Positions 1 to 8,681 of a stretch of 64,000 nucleotides of DNA are shown piece by piece. Positions within the stretch are counted from its first letter, which is position 1. Each line of letters opens with the position of its first letter. The stretch spans positions 124,001 through 188,000 of the forward strand of contig JBBSUC010000002.1 in the NCBI GenBank assembly GCA_038235275.1, given 5' to 3'. The position numbers and the translations under genes were made by a program. The notes below the pieces were generated by a model. The model made no database searches, was not told where the DNA came from, and was given only the letters and a program-made list of their open reading frames with translations. This stretch comes from Persicitalea sp038235275. GTDB lineage: Bacteria; Bacteroidota; Bacteroidia; Cytophagales; Spirosomataceae.

Positions 1-167
1 GTATAATCGACCATCACCACTTTGCTGTCGCCACAAACCAAAAATGATTTGGGCTTGATTATCTGCGCCTTCGTTGTCTGACACCACAAAGTTGGCAGCA
101 AAACAAAAAGCACTAGCAATTTACCTGATAATTGTTTTGTCGCTTTGTTCTTTTCCGAGTGATCCAT
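1..167 (-). CDS. N-terminus of a secreted protein, cut by the window edge
   Basis: Only the first 55 codons are present; the gene runs off the left edge. It starts at the ATG whose complement is at 165-167. A basic N-terminus (MDHSEKNKATK) precedes a hydrophobic stretch (LLVLFVLLPTLWC) and an Ala-Gln-type end, which is a signal peptide. The mature part begins near IIKPKSFLVCGDSKVVMVDY. A VCGDSK(V)xxVDY start resembles secreted Bacteroidota beta-propeller proteins of the DUF6528 kind, but that match is from memory and too short to rely on. The 290 bp upstream hold no convincing gene, so its promoter should lie there. Confidence 0.55.
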   Translation of the reverse strand, partial: MDHSEKNKATKQLSGKLLVLFVLLPTLWCQTTKAQIIKPKSFLVCGDSKVVMVDY

Positions 168-458
168 ATTTTTTTTAGCAATCCATTAGTAGATCGCACA
201 TTTAACTGATTACGTTAGGCTAAGTTGCTTAATTTGTCTGTGATATTTACTAATTTACTGCCCTGTCGCGCTCCGAAGTCGCTTTCGCAGCGTTTGACTG
301 CCGGGAAATTTCTACGGAATCCAGCGATTCACGATGTGCCTTGCGGCATTTATCACCAAAAAGGGTAAGCGCGGCTCGATGCATCCTCTTTCGTCTTTCG
401 CTATCTCATTGATTTTAAATAAATCAACGGCTATCTTTGAAATAAAAAAACGGAAAAT

Positions 459-644
459 ATGGAGACTATTGAAAAACAACCCGTTTAAGACACCGAGAAG
501 GTAAGTAAAGGGATTCTCTTTTGCCGAAAGCTGATGGCCTTCCAGCGACAGATGCAGGAAGAGGCATATAAGGATTGGTACGATCCCAAGATACAGGCCA
601 TCATCCAGAAGCAAAAAGCAAAGCTTAGAAATGAGCAAAAGTGA
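459..644 (+). pseudogene. small hypothetical gene with an in-frame stop
   Basis: Starting at ATG 459 the frame reads METIEKQPV, meets TAA at 486-488, then continues open for 51 codons to TGA 642-644. The continuation contains KGILFCRKLMAFQRQMQEEAY and KAKLRNEQK and looks like real protein, so the stop probably interrupts a gene of about 61 codons. An internal ATG at 534 could still give a 36-residue product. The last 14 bp overlap the start of the DUF6169 reading frame at 631, as in translationally coupled gene pairs. The function is unknown. The long antisense frame at 312-683 was judged to be a shadow. Confidence 0.45.
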
Positions 645-1124
645 ACCATACGAATTTGACTTCCTTGGCGGCGAAAACAACATTTACCTTTTCACGGTGC
701 AATGAGGCACAACCTACGAATCAAATTCAAACCTAGCGGTTACCTATTTGACAGCAAACAGCCCTTTGTGGACTCGGTCTTTGAAATGGTACTGCTTCCA
801 GTAAATCCTGCTGTTGATCAGGAAAAGCCGCTCGATGCCAGAACACAGCCCACAGTTATCGCTATTATAAAGCACTTTTTCGCCCAGAAAGAGAGAGTTC
901 TCTTATACGTTTGTGAAAACAAAGATGGTAAAGGCGCTGCCCGCAACCGCAAGTTCGACCAATGGTTCAGGCTTTACAATCTAGCAGGTCACTTCAAGTT
1001 CGATTTCGTTATTACCAATGGGCAGGAGCAGTACCTTAATTCAGTTATTGGGCGAATAGATAATCCCCACAAAGTTGATATAACTATGGCATGCTTTGAA
1101 CTAGCGGAGAGCAATAGCAAATAA
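631..1124 (+). pseudogene. DUF6169 family protein, broken by a stop and a frameshift
   Basis: ATG 631 opens MSKSEPYEFDFLGG...YLFTVQ and hits TGA at 703-705. The same frame continues GTTYE to base 720, after which the family-like sequence (IKFKPSGYLF) is in the frame one base back, which implies loss of one base near 720. From there the protein is open to TAA at 1122-1124 and includes LLYVCENKDGKGAARNRKFD. The joined sequence has the length (about 160 residues) and the YDFEF...FTT.G..Y.V.FKPS...RKFDQWF pattern I associate with DUF6169, a Bacteroidota family of unknown function. Two lesions in 20 bases suggest a dead gene, although a cluster of sequencing errors is possible. A shorter open frame starts at ATG 702. 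Confidence 0.6.
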
Positions 1125-1139
1125 AGTGTATGCTAAAAC

Positions 1140-2834
1140 TCAATGCGTCGCCTCCCCCGCCCCACTCGGCAACCGAATATCCTCCACAATCTGCTGCACC
1201 TCTTCTGGCGGCGCGGGTGTGAAGGTGCTGATAGTCAGGGACACCACGAAATTAGCCAGCATTGCTACCGAGCCGAAGCCCTCGGGTGAAATTCCGAACC
1301 ACCAGGCCGAAGCAGGTGGCGTTTCACCCAGCCATCCCAGCTTGAACTTTGCCATATAGTACAACATCAACACCGTGCCGACAACCATCCCGGCTATGGC
1401 CCCTTCCTTGTTCATTCTCTTGTAAAAAATACCCAGAATGATAGCTGGAAAAAACGAGGCCGCCGCCAGCCCGAAGGCCAGCGCCACCACCGCCGCCACG
1501 AAGCCGGGCGGATTGATGCCGAAGTAGCCCGCCACGCACACTGCTACCGCCGCCGCGACGCGGGCCGCGATGAGTTCGCCTTTTTCCGAAATATCAGGAA
1601 CTATCATTTTTTTCAAAAGGTCGTGCGACACCGAAGCGGAAATCACCAGCAGCAACCCTGCCGCCGTGGAAAGGGCCGCCGCCAGTCCGCCCGCCGCCAC
1701 CAGGGCAATGACCCAGTTGGGCAGGTTGGCGATTTCGGGATTGGCCAGCACCATGATGTCGTTGTCGATCTTCAATTCGTTGACTTCCTGGTTGGCTACG
1801 TACTGAATTTTGCCATCTTTGTTCTTGTCGTCGAAGGTCAGTAGCCCGGTCTTCTCCCAGTTTCTGAACCATTGCGGCACCGAGGCATAGTCGCGGTTGC
1901 TAACGGTTTCGATAAGGTTGGTGCGGGCAAAGACCGAAATTGCCGGAGCGGTCGTGTAAAGAATGGCGATGAAAAATAGGGCCAGTCCCGCCGACATCCG
2001 GGCGTCCTTCACGCGCTTGACGGTAAAAAACCGGACGATCACGTGCGGCAGTCCGGCGGTGCCGACCATCAGCGCCAAGGTGATGGCAATGAGGTCGATT
2101 TTGCTTTTGGTGCCCTGGGTATATTCGGCAAAGCCCAGCTCGCGGGAAAGCCCGTCCAGTTTATCCAATAGATACACGCCCGAGCCGTCGGACAAGGTGC
2201 TACCCATCCCAACTTGCGGAATGACCGCGCCCGTCATGTTGATGGAGATAAAAATGGCGGGTACCATGAAGGCGAAAATCAGGACGCAATATTGTGCTAC
2301 CTGCGTGTAGGTGATGCCCTTCATGCCACCCAGCACGGCGTAAAATAGCACGATGACCATGCCGATGACAACGCCCGTGTTGATGTCCACCTCCAGAAAG
2401 CGCGAAAATACCACGCCCACGCCGCGCATCTGCCCGGCTACATAGGTGAACGACACCAGCAGCGCGCAAATCACCGCCACCGTGCGGGCCACGTTGGAGT
2501 AGTAGCGGTCACCGATAAAGTCGGGGACGGTAAATTTTCCGAATTTTCGGAGATAAGGAGCTAGTAATAAGGCCAATAAAACGTAGCCTCCCGTCCAGCC
2601 CATGAGATAGACCGTGCCGTCGTAGCCCATGAACGAAATGAGTCCCGCCATCGAAATGAACGAAGCCGCCGACATCCAGTCCGCCGCCGTGGCCAGGCCG
2701 TTGGCCAGTGGTGACACGCCGCCACCCGCCACGTAGAATTCTTTGGTACTGCCCGCCCGTGACCAAATGGCGATGCCGATGTACAGGGCGAAAGTGATAC
2801 CAACGATAATATAGGTCCAGGTTTTTACGTCCAA
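1140..2834 (-). CDS. sodium:solute symporter (acetate/pyruvate permease-like)
   Basis: This is an SSS-family Na+-coupled symporter of the inner membrane, about 564 residues with 13-14 hydrophobic segments. The family pattern is clear early on: YIIVGITFALYIGIAIW, FYVAGGGVSP, then GLATAADWMSAASFISMAG and GQMRGVGVVFSRFLEV. It resembles the VC_2705/ActP-like subgroup, whose members are predicted to move acetate or similar carboxylates. The small partner gene lies 75 bp upstream. The frame stays open further upstream to a TTG at 2909, but that N-terminus is encoded by an intergenic repeat and reads unlike the family. The TTG at 2834 gives the expected MDVKTWTYIIVG start. The substrate is not determined by sequence. 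Confidence 0.9.
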   Translation of the reverse strand: MDVKTWTYIIVGITFALYIGIAIWSRAGSTKEFYVAGGGVSPLANGLATAADWMSAASFISMAGLISFMGYDGTVYLMGWTGGYVLLALLLAPYLRKFGKFTVPDFIGDRYYSNVARTVAVICALLVSFTYVAGQMRGVGVVFSRFLEVDINTGVVIGMVIVLFYAVLGGMKGITYTQVAQYCVLIFAFMVPAIFISINMTGAVIPQVGMGSTLSDGSGVYLLDKLDGLSRELGFAEYTQGTKSKIDLIAITLALMVGTAGLPHVIVRFFTVKRVKDARMSAGLALFFIAILYTTAPAISVFARTNLIETVSNRDYASVPQWFRNWEKTGLLTFDDKNKDGKIQYVANQEVNELKIDNDIMVLANPEIANLPNWVIALVAAGGLAAALSTAAGLLLVISASVSHDLLKKMIVPDISEKGELIAARVAAAVAVCVAGYFGINPPGFVAAVVALAFGLAAASFFPAIILGIFYKRMNKEGAIAGMVVGTVLMLYYMAKFKLGWLGETPPASAWWFGISPEGFGSVAMLANFVVSLTISTFTPAPPEEVQQIVEDIRLPSGAGEATH

Positions 2835-2851
2835 AATTAATTGTGAATTTT

Positions 2852-2866
2852 GAATGAGTGAATATT
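2852..2866 (+). repeat. copy of a 15-bp intergenic repeat word
   Basis: GAATGAGTGAATATT occurs here between the DUF4212 gene and the symporter. The same 15 bases are found at 9474-9488 on this strand and at 10298-10312 on the opposite strand, always in intergenic DNA. Just beyond it lies a doubled AGCCGAAAGCCGAAAGCCG tract. This copy lacks an obvious partner arm, unlike the two around gldF. Confidence 0.6.
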
Positions 2867-2909
2867 TTCCATAGTCAGAATAGCCGAAAGCCGAAAGCCG
2901 ATAAACCAA

Positions 2910-3173
2910 TTATTCATCATACCCATACTTCTTGTCCAACCTATTCATCAGGTAGATATAGACGAAGATGAGCAGCACAAAGACGTAGATAGCACCTTGC
3001 TGAGCGAACCAGAAGCCGAGTTTGAAGCCGCCGAGACGGATGTAGTTGAGGGCGTCGGCGAAGAGGATGCCCGCGCCGTAGGAAACCAGGAACCAAATCG
3101 CCAGCAAGATCGCCAAGTAGGTGAGGTTTTCCCGCCAGTAGCGCTGGGCGGCGTTTTTTTGGGGTGTTTGCAT
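2910..3173 (-). CDS. DUF4212 small subunit of a sodium:solute symporter
   Basis: This is a small membrane protein of 87 residues with two hydrophobic segments (LTYLAILLAIWFLVSYGAGI and GAIYVFVLLIFVYIYLMNRL). The sequence YWRENLTYL, the GFKLGFWFAQQGAI core and the MNRLDKKYG end are typical of DUF4212. Genes of this family sit directly before VC_2705-type symporters, as here, and are regarded as a small subunit. ATG 3173 (MQTPQKN) is preferred; an in-frame ATG at 3203 would add ten residues not usual for the family. The pair is divergent from the methyltransferase gene at 3230. Confidence 0.88.
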   Translation of the reverse strand: MQTPQKNAAQRYWRENLTYLAILLAIWFLVSYGAGILFADALNYIRLGGFKLGFWFAQQGAIYVFVLLIFVYIYLMNRLDKKYGYDE

Positions 3174-3229
3174 CGGTTTGTTCGGGAGGAATTCCCTAGC
3201 CAAAGATCGGAAAGACGTAATTTTACCTT

Positions 3230-4441
3230 ATGAATGATTCATTTTGTAAACTTACCGATCGCGAGCAAGCTTTTATTCAAACCCATATCGGGGATAACGT
3301 GACTGACTTGCTTCTGCAAAGTCATAATCATCAAGGTATTGACCTTAAAAAAGTAGCCTTGCAAATTGCCGCCCGGCAAAAAGCCAAACATAAATTACCC
3401 GCTTGGTACGCCAACCAACGGCTGCAATTCCCTCCTCCCCTTTCGGTGGAACAAGGTTCTTCCGAAGCAACGGCCCGCTTCAAAAGCAGCTTGATTTCGG
3501 GTCGTAAACTCATCGACATCACGGGTGGCATGGGGGTGGACTGTTTCTATATGAGTACGGGGTTTAAACAAACCCTCTACTTCGACCAGCAACGGGAGGT
3601 GGCGGCAGCAGCGGCCCACAATTTCGCAGCGTTAGGCGTTGGGGCCAAAATCAAAGTACAGGCGGAAGATGCCATTGCGGTCTTATCCAAAAATCCCGAA
3701 CCCGCCGACTGGATTTACGCCGATCCCGCCCGCCGCGACGAACGTCAGCGCAAGGTGGCGCAGTTGGCCGACTGCACGCCCGATCTGACCGAAGCTTTGC
3801 CCGCGCTTTTTCGCTCGGCCCCGAATATTTTGGTTAAAACTGCCCCGTTATTGGATATTGATTTGGCCATAAGTCAGTTAGGATTTGTGCAGGAAGTGTA
3901 CGTGATCGGACTCGACCGGGAATGCAAGGAGGTGCTTTATATTTTGAAGCAGACGCCCGTTGCAGTTGAAGAAATTCCAATAAAAGCCAGAATCTTGAAT
4001 GCCAATGGCAGCATTCGGCATAGCTTCAACCTCACCCGACGGATGGAAGCTGACCTTACCCCCAATTTCGCAGCGCCACAGAAATACCTTTACGAACCCC
4101 ACGCCGCTATTTTGAAGGCGGGGGCTTTCAAGAGCATTGCGGCGCAATTTGGCCTGGCAAAATTAGCCACCAACACGCATCTCTATACTTCGGAGAAACT
4201 TTTAGGCGAATTTCCGGGCCGCAGTTTTGAGGTGGTGGCCGTTAGCAAACCGGACGCCCGCGCTTTGACCGAATTCACTCCCGATGGCAAAGCCAATTTA
4301 ACCCTGCGTAACTTTCCGGGCCGAGTGGATGACTTGCGCAAAAAATGGCGTCTTAAGGAAGGCGGCGACGTATATCTGTTTGCAGCAGAACTGTACGACA
4401 GACAAAAAGTTGTCATTGTGGCCCGTAAGCCGTATATTTAG
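3230..4441 (+). CDS. class I SAM-dependent methyltransferase with THUMP-like domain
   Basis: This 403-residue cytoplasmic protein has a SAM-binding motif I at residues 95-104 (IDITGGMGVD) and a DPARRD motif at 165-170, which stands where many methyltransferases carry DPPR. The C-terminal third (GRSFEVVAVSKPDARALTEF and GGDVYLFAAE) matches the THUMP-like domain fused to such enzymes in Bacteroidota. RNA is the probable substrate by analogy with THUMP enzymes, but neither the substrate nor the base is known. The start lies 56 bp from the divergent DUF4212 start, so the two probably share a promoter region. No neighbour points to a specific pathway. Confidence 0.85.
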   Translation: MNDSFCKLTDREQAFIQTHIGDNVTDLLLQSHNHQGIDLKKVALQIAARQKAKHKLPAWYANQRLQFPPPLSVEQGSSEATARFKSSLISGRKLIDITGGMGVDCFYMSTGFKQTLYFDQQREVAAAAAHNFAALGVGAKIKVQAEDAIAVLSKNPEPADWIYADPARRDERQRKVAQLADCTPDLTEALPALFRSAPNILVKTAPLLDIDLAISQLGFVQEVYVIGLDRECKEVLYILKQTPVAVEEIPIKARILNANGSIRHSFNLTRRMEADLTPNFAAPQKYLYEPHAAILKAGAFKSIAAQFGLAKLATNTHLYTSEKLLGEFPGRSFEVVAVSKPDARALTEFTPDGKANLTLRNFPGRVDDLRKKWRLKEGGDVYLFAAELYDRQKVVIVARKPYI

Positions 4442-4473
4442 ACGAATCGGTATTACCCTTCTCCATTTTTTTT

Positions 4474-5115
4474 ATGAAATCAAACATCTACCTCCTTGTT
4501 CTGCTGGGTACTTTGCTATTCTTTTCGGTAAGCGCCCAGGGCGTTTTTCCTGGTAAAGAAAACCTGAACGGAAAAGACTATTTCGGACTGAATCTCAATT
4601 CGAGCATTCCCTCGCGTTATCTGGAAAATTATTGGGAGGATTATCTAAAAACCTATGGCAAAACCCACGGCCGCCGGGGCATCGTCACGGTGGACCGGGC
4701 CAATGTCCCGGCCATCTCCAGCGAACCCATCGAAATGCTGAGTCAGGTTTCGTCGGCCCGCAACATCAGTCACGTTTTCCTGGCCGTGAAAGTGGGGGAT
4801 CGTTTCGTCTCCAACTTCACCGATAGCACTTACACGGCCACCGAGAATTTTTTGAAAGATTTTTCCGCCTACGCCGTGACCCGCGACGAGGTCAGGCTGG
4901 CCGAGGAGTATTACGCCGAAGCTGACAAAAACCACAAAAACCTCGAACGCGACAAAGAACGCATTGTAAAAGACATCGAGCGCACCCAAAAGAAGCTGGA
5001 GGAATTAACGCGCGATCAGGAAACCAACAAAGCGGATTTGGCTGGGTCGGTCATTGATCTGGCCAATAAGCAGAAAGATTTAGAGGCGGCGAAAGGACGG
5101 ATTCCGAAAATGTAG
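4474..5115 (+). CDS. secreted hypothetical protein with C-terminal coiled coil
   Basis: I do not recognise this family. Residues 1-21 form a signal peptide (MKSNIYLLVLLGTLLFFSVSA, cut near AQG). A mixed globular part follows to about residue 135. The C-terminal 75 residues are highly charged and heptad-like (NHKNLERDKERIVKDIERTQ, KKLEELTRDQETNKADL), which predicts a coiled coil in the periplasm or at the cell surface. The start lies 32 bp after the methyltransferase stop in the same direction, so cotranscription is possible. A strong hairpin terminator follows at 5158-5192. There is no lipobox and no catalytic motif. Confidence 0.75.
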   Translation: MKSNIYLLVLLGTLLFFSVSAQGVFPGKENLNGKDYFGLNLNSSIPSRYLENYWEDYLKTYGKTHGRRGIVTVDRANVPAISSEPIEMLSQVSSARNISHVFLAVKVGDRFVSNFTDSTYTATENFLKDFSAYAVTRDEVRLAEEYYAEADKNHKNLERDKERIVKDIERTQKKLEELTRDQETNKADLAGSVIDLANKQKDLEAAKGRIPKM

Positions 5116-5157
5116 CGGGTTCCTATCATGCTCTTGTCGGACAATCTTCGATAAGCG

Positions 5158-5192
5158 AATAGCTAACCCTACCGAGAGTTAGCTATTTTTTT
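5158..5192. terminator. Rho-independent terminator between converging genes
   Basis: The 10-bp arms AATAGCTAAC (5158-5167) and GTTAGCTATT (5178-5187) are perfect inverted repeats with a 10-nt loop, followed by a T run to 5192. It ends the rightward gene at 4474-5115. It also overlaps the last codons of the leftward gene at 5183. Confidence 0.85.
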
Positions 5193-5512
5193 ACCGGAAA
5201 CAAGCTATCGATTTGTTGGCCTATTACATCCGAAATCTTTTCTTCCGACACGAAAGTTTTGATAAGCCCCGGTAACTGAGAGTTCATAATAATTTTCCCG
5301 TCCTCCACCTGAATATCTCCGGCTAATTTAGTACTTACCAGGCCTTTCTTTAACTTGAAAGAAAAGTTCATAGTGTTTCCTGACCAACTTTTAGTAGGCT
5401 CTTTCACCACTACGCCACCCGGAAAATCGCGCTTCGCGAGTTCGTCCAGGAAAGTATCAATTTTTTGGATAGCCTCTTGCTGACTTGCCTTATGGTTTCG
5501 TTCAATTCTCAT
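5183..5512 (-). CDS. polyhydroxyalkanoic acid system (PHA_gran_rgn-like) family protein
   Basis: A 109-residue soluble protein starting MRIERNHKASQQEAIQKID. The opening I.ERNH...EAI..ID and the later NTMNFSFKLKKG...GDIQVEDGKIIM resemble the small family annotated as polyhydroxyalkanoic acid system proteins (PF09650). The family name comes from PHA-granule gene clusters in Proteobacteria, and no PHA gene is seen nearby, so the real role here is open. It has no signal peptide or membrane segment. It may be transcribed with the NTF2-like gene upstream, 92 bp away. Confidence 0.7.
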   Translation of the reverse strand: MRIERNHKASQQEAIQKIDTFLDELAKRDFPGGVVVKEPTKSWSGNTMNFSFKLKKGLVSTKLAGDIQVEDGKIIMNSQLPGLIKTFVSEEKISDVIGQQIDSLFPVKK

Positions 5513-5604
5513 GGTTTCCTATTTTTGAAGATTAAGTTTAGTGAATACATCTGCAATTTTTGCACCACTAGTGGTATGAATTTCAATTTTTATCGTTTTG
5601 TATC

Positions 5605-6063
5605 TTAAAGTTTAGGCAAGTCGCAGCCTTCTTTTTCAATGGTGTATGATAAAGCAGCGATTCGCCAACCCGAGGCCGTTTTGATGAGTGTGAATACATC
5701 AATGCCGCAATGCGAAAAGATGTCGTTGACCCAAAGATTGTACGGTGCCCACACCTGAGCCATGTTACCGTGTACCTGCACCTCTATGCCCTCATCTTTC
5801 ATGCGCTCCTTGATGTTGGTATCGGCCTGGAAAGTGTCCGTAAAAGGAGAGCGACTGGCCGATACTGGTTTTCCTTCTTTCGTGCGCACCGTGTAAATCA
5901 TGGCATTGGGCATAAATGTAGCCCGAAAGGCAGCTGTATCAGCCTTTTCTATCGCATCCAGCAAATTCTGAGCTGCTTGTAGCACTTCCGTTTTTTCGTT
6001 TTGGGCGTGAACATATTCTGAGGTGCCAAAAATAATGACCATTACGGAAAGCAATGATTTCAT
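5605..6063 (-). CDS. secreted NTF2/SnoaL-like (DUF4440-type) protein
   Basis: The 152-residue product from ATG 6063 has a signal peptide (MKSLLSVMVIIFGTSEYVHA) followed by a cone-shaped NTF2-like fold: LLDAIEKADTAAFRATFMPN, a middle strand with VHGNMAQVWAPYNLW, and the closing GWRIAALSYT. Such proteins bind small hydrophobic ligands or act as minor hydrolases/isomerases; no specific catalytic residues can be named. A longer frame reaches 6156 but overlaps the GH18 gene and adds a basic stretch with no signal features, so the later ATG is chosen. It lies 49 bp after the chitinase gene, suggesting one transcript. Confidence 0.8.
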   Translation of the reverse strand: MKSLLSVMVIIFGTSEYVHAQNEKTEVLQAAQNLLDAIEKADTAAFRATFMPNAMIYTVRTKEGKPVSASRSPFTDTFQADTNIKERMKDEGIEVQVHGNMAQVWAPYNLWVNDIFSHCGIDVFTLIKTASGWRIAALSYTIEKEGCDLPKL

Positions 6064-6112
6064 ATAATTCTGATTGGTAACTTTTTTAAAAAGAAATACA
6101 GCATTCCTTCCC

Positions 6113-7099
6113 CTACCGCTTCGCCCGGTCGATGGCCCGTAAGAGCGATGTGTCATCCGCCGTATCCAGCCCGATTTCCCAGATCATTACTCCTGCACAG
6201 CCGCGCTGTTTGGCCAATCGTACTTTGGCCTCAATGGTATTGATGCCATTGTAGAAGGCACCCTTCCAATAATCGTCGTAGGCAGCGGCCCCGTCGGCGA
6301 CGAGTTGTTTGTAGGTCGGGCCGAACTTTCCGAAGCCTAGTTTGGAATAAAACGGCAGGCCTAGTACGGCTTTGGCGGCGGGTAGTTTTCGCTCGTCCAG
6401 CCAGTAATTCAGGCTTTCCTGAGCGTAGGCGTAGGGCGAGTGCGCCTTCACGATGTCGCCGCCGTAGTCGCCGTCGTACGCCATGAGATTGACCCAGTCC
6501 ATCGCCAGGAAAGCATCTTCTTTTATGCCGTAGCCTTTTCTGCCCCGCGCCACCACGGCGGCGGTGAGGAGCTTATTTTGGGCGTGGAGCTGGGTAGCCA
6601 GATCCTTGACCAGCAGCACGTAGTCGTCGGCGGATTGGCTGTCTTCATCGGGATATTCCCAGTCGAGATCGACACCATCGAGGTCGTATTTCTTCACCAA
6701 ATCCATCGTGCTTTTGATGAAGGTTTTGCGGCCCTCGGCGCGTTCGGCCATGCGGTGGAAGCGGCCGTCTTCGCCGCCGCCATCACCAATTCCCCAGCCG
6801 CCGATGGAGATGAACACCTGCACGTTGCCGCCGTGGGCGTGTTTTACCAGACGTTTCAGGATACTGTCGTCGCGTAGCGGCAGCAGCGTGTCGCCGCTCG
6901 GGGCTGGAATGGAGAAGGAGTAATTGATGTGCGTCAGATAGTTTAGCGGCAGACTTTCCGGCTCGGCCGAACGCGGCGTGTAATAGCCGATTACTTTAAA
7001 ATCGTTTTTTCGGCTCTCGGTTATCGTCTGAGCTTGGGTAGAAGTAAAGATCAGGGTCAACCCCAATAAAAATAGCAGCAAGTTTACTCGGTTACGCAT
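6113..7099 (-). CDS. glycoside hydrolase family 18 (chitinase-like), secreted
   Basis: A 328-residue exported enzyme with a signal peptide ending near TQAQ (residue 24). The GH18 signature DGVDLDWE occupies 141-148, with E148 as the predicted proton donor of substrate-assisted catalysis. The upstream strand motif VFISIGGWG (95-103) and the later VNLMAYD and GVMIWEIG motifs complete the barrel. Chitin or a related GlcNAc polymer is the likely substrate. It is a bare catalytic domain with no chitin-binding module. The length is normal for small GH18 enzymes. The NTF2-like gene follows it. Confidence 0.93.
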   Translation of the reverse strand: MRNRVNLLLFLLGLTLIFTSTQAQTITESRKNDFKVIGYYTPRSAEPESLPLNYLTHINYSFSIPAPSGDTLLPLRDDSILKRLVKHAHGGNVQVFISIGGWGIGDGGGEDGRFHRMAERAEGRKTFIKSTMDLVKKYDLDGVDLDWEYPDEDSQSADDYVLLVKDLATQLHAQNKLLTAAVVARGRKGYGIKEDAFLAMDWVNLMAYDGDYGGDIVKAHSPYAYAQESLNYWLDERKLPAAKAVLGLPFYSKLGFGKFGPTYKQLVADGAAAYDDYWKGAFYNGINTIEAKVRLAKQRGCAGVMIWEIGLDTADDTSLLRAIDRAKR

Positions 7100-7163
7100 T
7101 GTATATCAATTATTTGCAATAAAAAAATTAAAAATATTCACGTGGTAGCATCCAATAGCCCAG

Positions 7164-8003
7164 TCACAGTAATCCCCCGCAACGGTAGCAGTATTTGGCA
7201 TTTGACCGATGCCCCTCCGCTGCGCAGTGAGGGCAGCTTTGCATCGAAACTGGTGGAGTATCGGTATTTTCCCGTGTGCTGGCCCTGGTCATTTCGCTGG
7301 TAATAATTCCCGTGGGAATGGCGATGATGGCGTAGCCCAGAATCATGATAAGGCTCGCCACGAACTGCCCGGCAATACTTTGCGGGGCTATATCACCATA
7401 ACCGACAGTGGTCAGCGTCACAATGGCCCAGTACACACTTTTGGGAATGCTCGTGAAGCCACTCTCCCGGCTCTCGATCAGGTACATGATCGTACCCAAA
7501 ACTACGCAAATAATGAGGATGGCAAACAGAAAGACGGAAATCCGGGCGCGGCTGGCCCGCAGGGCGTCGGTGATCTTCTGCGACTCACCCACGTACTGGC
7601 TGAGTTTGAGGATGCGAAAAACCCGCAGCAACCGCAGCGCCCGGAAGGCCACCAATACTTGCGTGCCGATCAACAGAAGCGACAGGTATTTTGGAATGGC
7701 TGACAGAAAGTCGATGACGCCGTAAAAGCTGAAAATGTAGTGCCAAGGCTTACGGACCGTGATGATGCGGGCCATGTATTCAACGGTAAAAATGACGGTC
7801 ACAATCCATTCGGCAACGTTGAAAAGGTCGTGGTAGCGACTATTGAGCCGCTCGACGCTTTCGAGCATCACCAGTACGACGCTGAACAGGATGAGCCACA
7901 GCAGGATGACATCGAAAAGTTTACCGGCGGGCGTATCCGATTCGTAGATAATTTCGTGGAGTCGGTGCCGCCAATCCTGCTTGCCAGCGGGTACTTCGTG
8001 CAT
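7164..8003 (-). CDS. voltage-gated potassium channel with C-terminal zinc ribbon
   Basis: This 279-residue inner-membrane protein has six transmembrane segments plus a pore loop. S4 is an Arg ladder (RALRLLRVFRILKL, 121-134). The K+ selectivity filter TVGYGD is at 199-204. After S6 a short linker leads to two Cys pairs, CPHC (257-260) and CYRC (272-275), which can hold one zinc ion at the very C-terminus. Kv-type channels are well known; the zinc ribbon tail is less usual and may serve in tetramer assembly or regulation. The neighbours do not suggest a pathway. Confidence 0.92.
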   Translation of the reverse strand: MHEVPAGKQDWRHRLHEIIYESDTPAGKLFDVILLWLILFSVVLVMLESVERLNSRYHDLFNVAEWIVTVIFTVEYMARIITVRKPWHYIFSFYGVIDFLSAIPKYLSLLLIGTQVLVAFRALRLLRVFRILKLSQYVGESQKITDALRASRARISVFLFAILIICVVLGTIMYLIESRESGFTSIPKSVYWAIVTLTTVGYGDIAPQSIAGQFVASLIMILGYAIIAIPTGIITSEMTRASTRENTDTPPVSMQSCPHCAAEGHRSNAKYCYRCGGLL

Positions 8004-8122
8004 AGTTTTTGGAATAGATGACTTCCTTCAAAGGTATCTAAATGCGGTTAGTAGCGCAAGTCAGGTCGATTGCGGCTTGGGCAAACTTAAAAACTATTCG
8101 GTCCGGTGCTGGTTTTCCAGAA

Positions 8123-8560
8123 ATGAAAATCAAACTTCGCACGCCCGTAGCGGCTTCCCTTCCCGCCGTGTGGCGCGGTTTCGACGAGTCGCTCTTCAAA
8201 AAACTCAGTCCGCCATTTCCGCCCGTCAAACTGGTGCGATACGACGGCAGCCATGTAGGCGACGTGGTTTCGCTTGAATTGAACTTTATATTCTTTAAGC
8301 AGAAGTGGACCAGTCACATCGTCGAACAACAGGAAACGCAGGAGGAGATTTATTTCATTGATAAAGGCGTGAAACTTCCCTTTTTCCTGGCTTTTTGGCA
8401 GCACAAACACCGCCTGATTCGCGACCCGGCAGGCGGCACGATCATCGCCGACGAAATCGAGTACCGCACCCCCTTTTTACTGTTCGATTACCTCATGTAT
8501 CCGGTTATGTGGGGGCAATTTGCCTATCGTGGACCGATCTATAAGCGGGTTTTCTCGTAA
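8123..8560 (+). CDS. SRPBCC-like (START/Bet v1-fold) protein
   Basis: The 145-residue product from ATG 8123 starts MKIKLRTPVAASLPAVWRGF, the usual opening of a SRPBCC domain in which a beta strand is followed by two helices. Later come EEIYFIDKGVKLPFFLAFW and a closing FDYLMYPVMWGQF helix. This fold binds hydrophobic ligands; no ligand or enzyme activity can be assigned. An in-frame ATG at 8042 would add 27 residues unlike the family, so it is not used. The gene is divergent from the K+ channel gene. Confidence 0.75.
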   Translation: MKIKLRTPVAASLPAVWRGFDESLFKKLSPPFPPVKLVRYDGSHVGDVVSLELNFIFFKQKWTSHIVEQQETQEEIYFIDKGVKLPFFLAFWQHKHRLIRDPAGGTIIADEIEYRTPFLLFDYLMYPVMWGQFAYRGPIYKRVFS

Positions 8561-8681
8561 GGTCGAACAGGCGAACCTTCGAACCTATGTTGTGTTCGCC
8601 CAAATGCCGAATCGCCGTACTGCACAATTAGAAACCGACTTCCTGCTGCTTTGGTAAGCGAATTCCACAAAAATCAGCCGC

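Noticed and set aside
312..683. 123-codon frame on the minus strand
   Set aside because: It lies antisense to two frames that read as real though broken protein, and has no family features.
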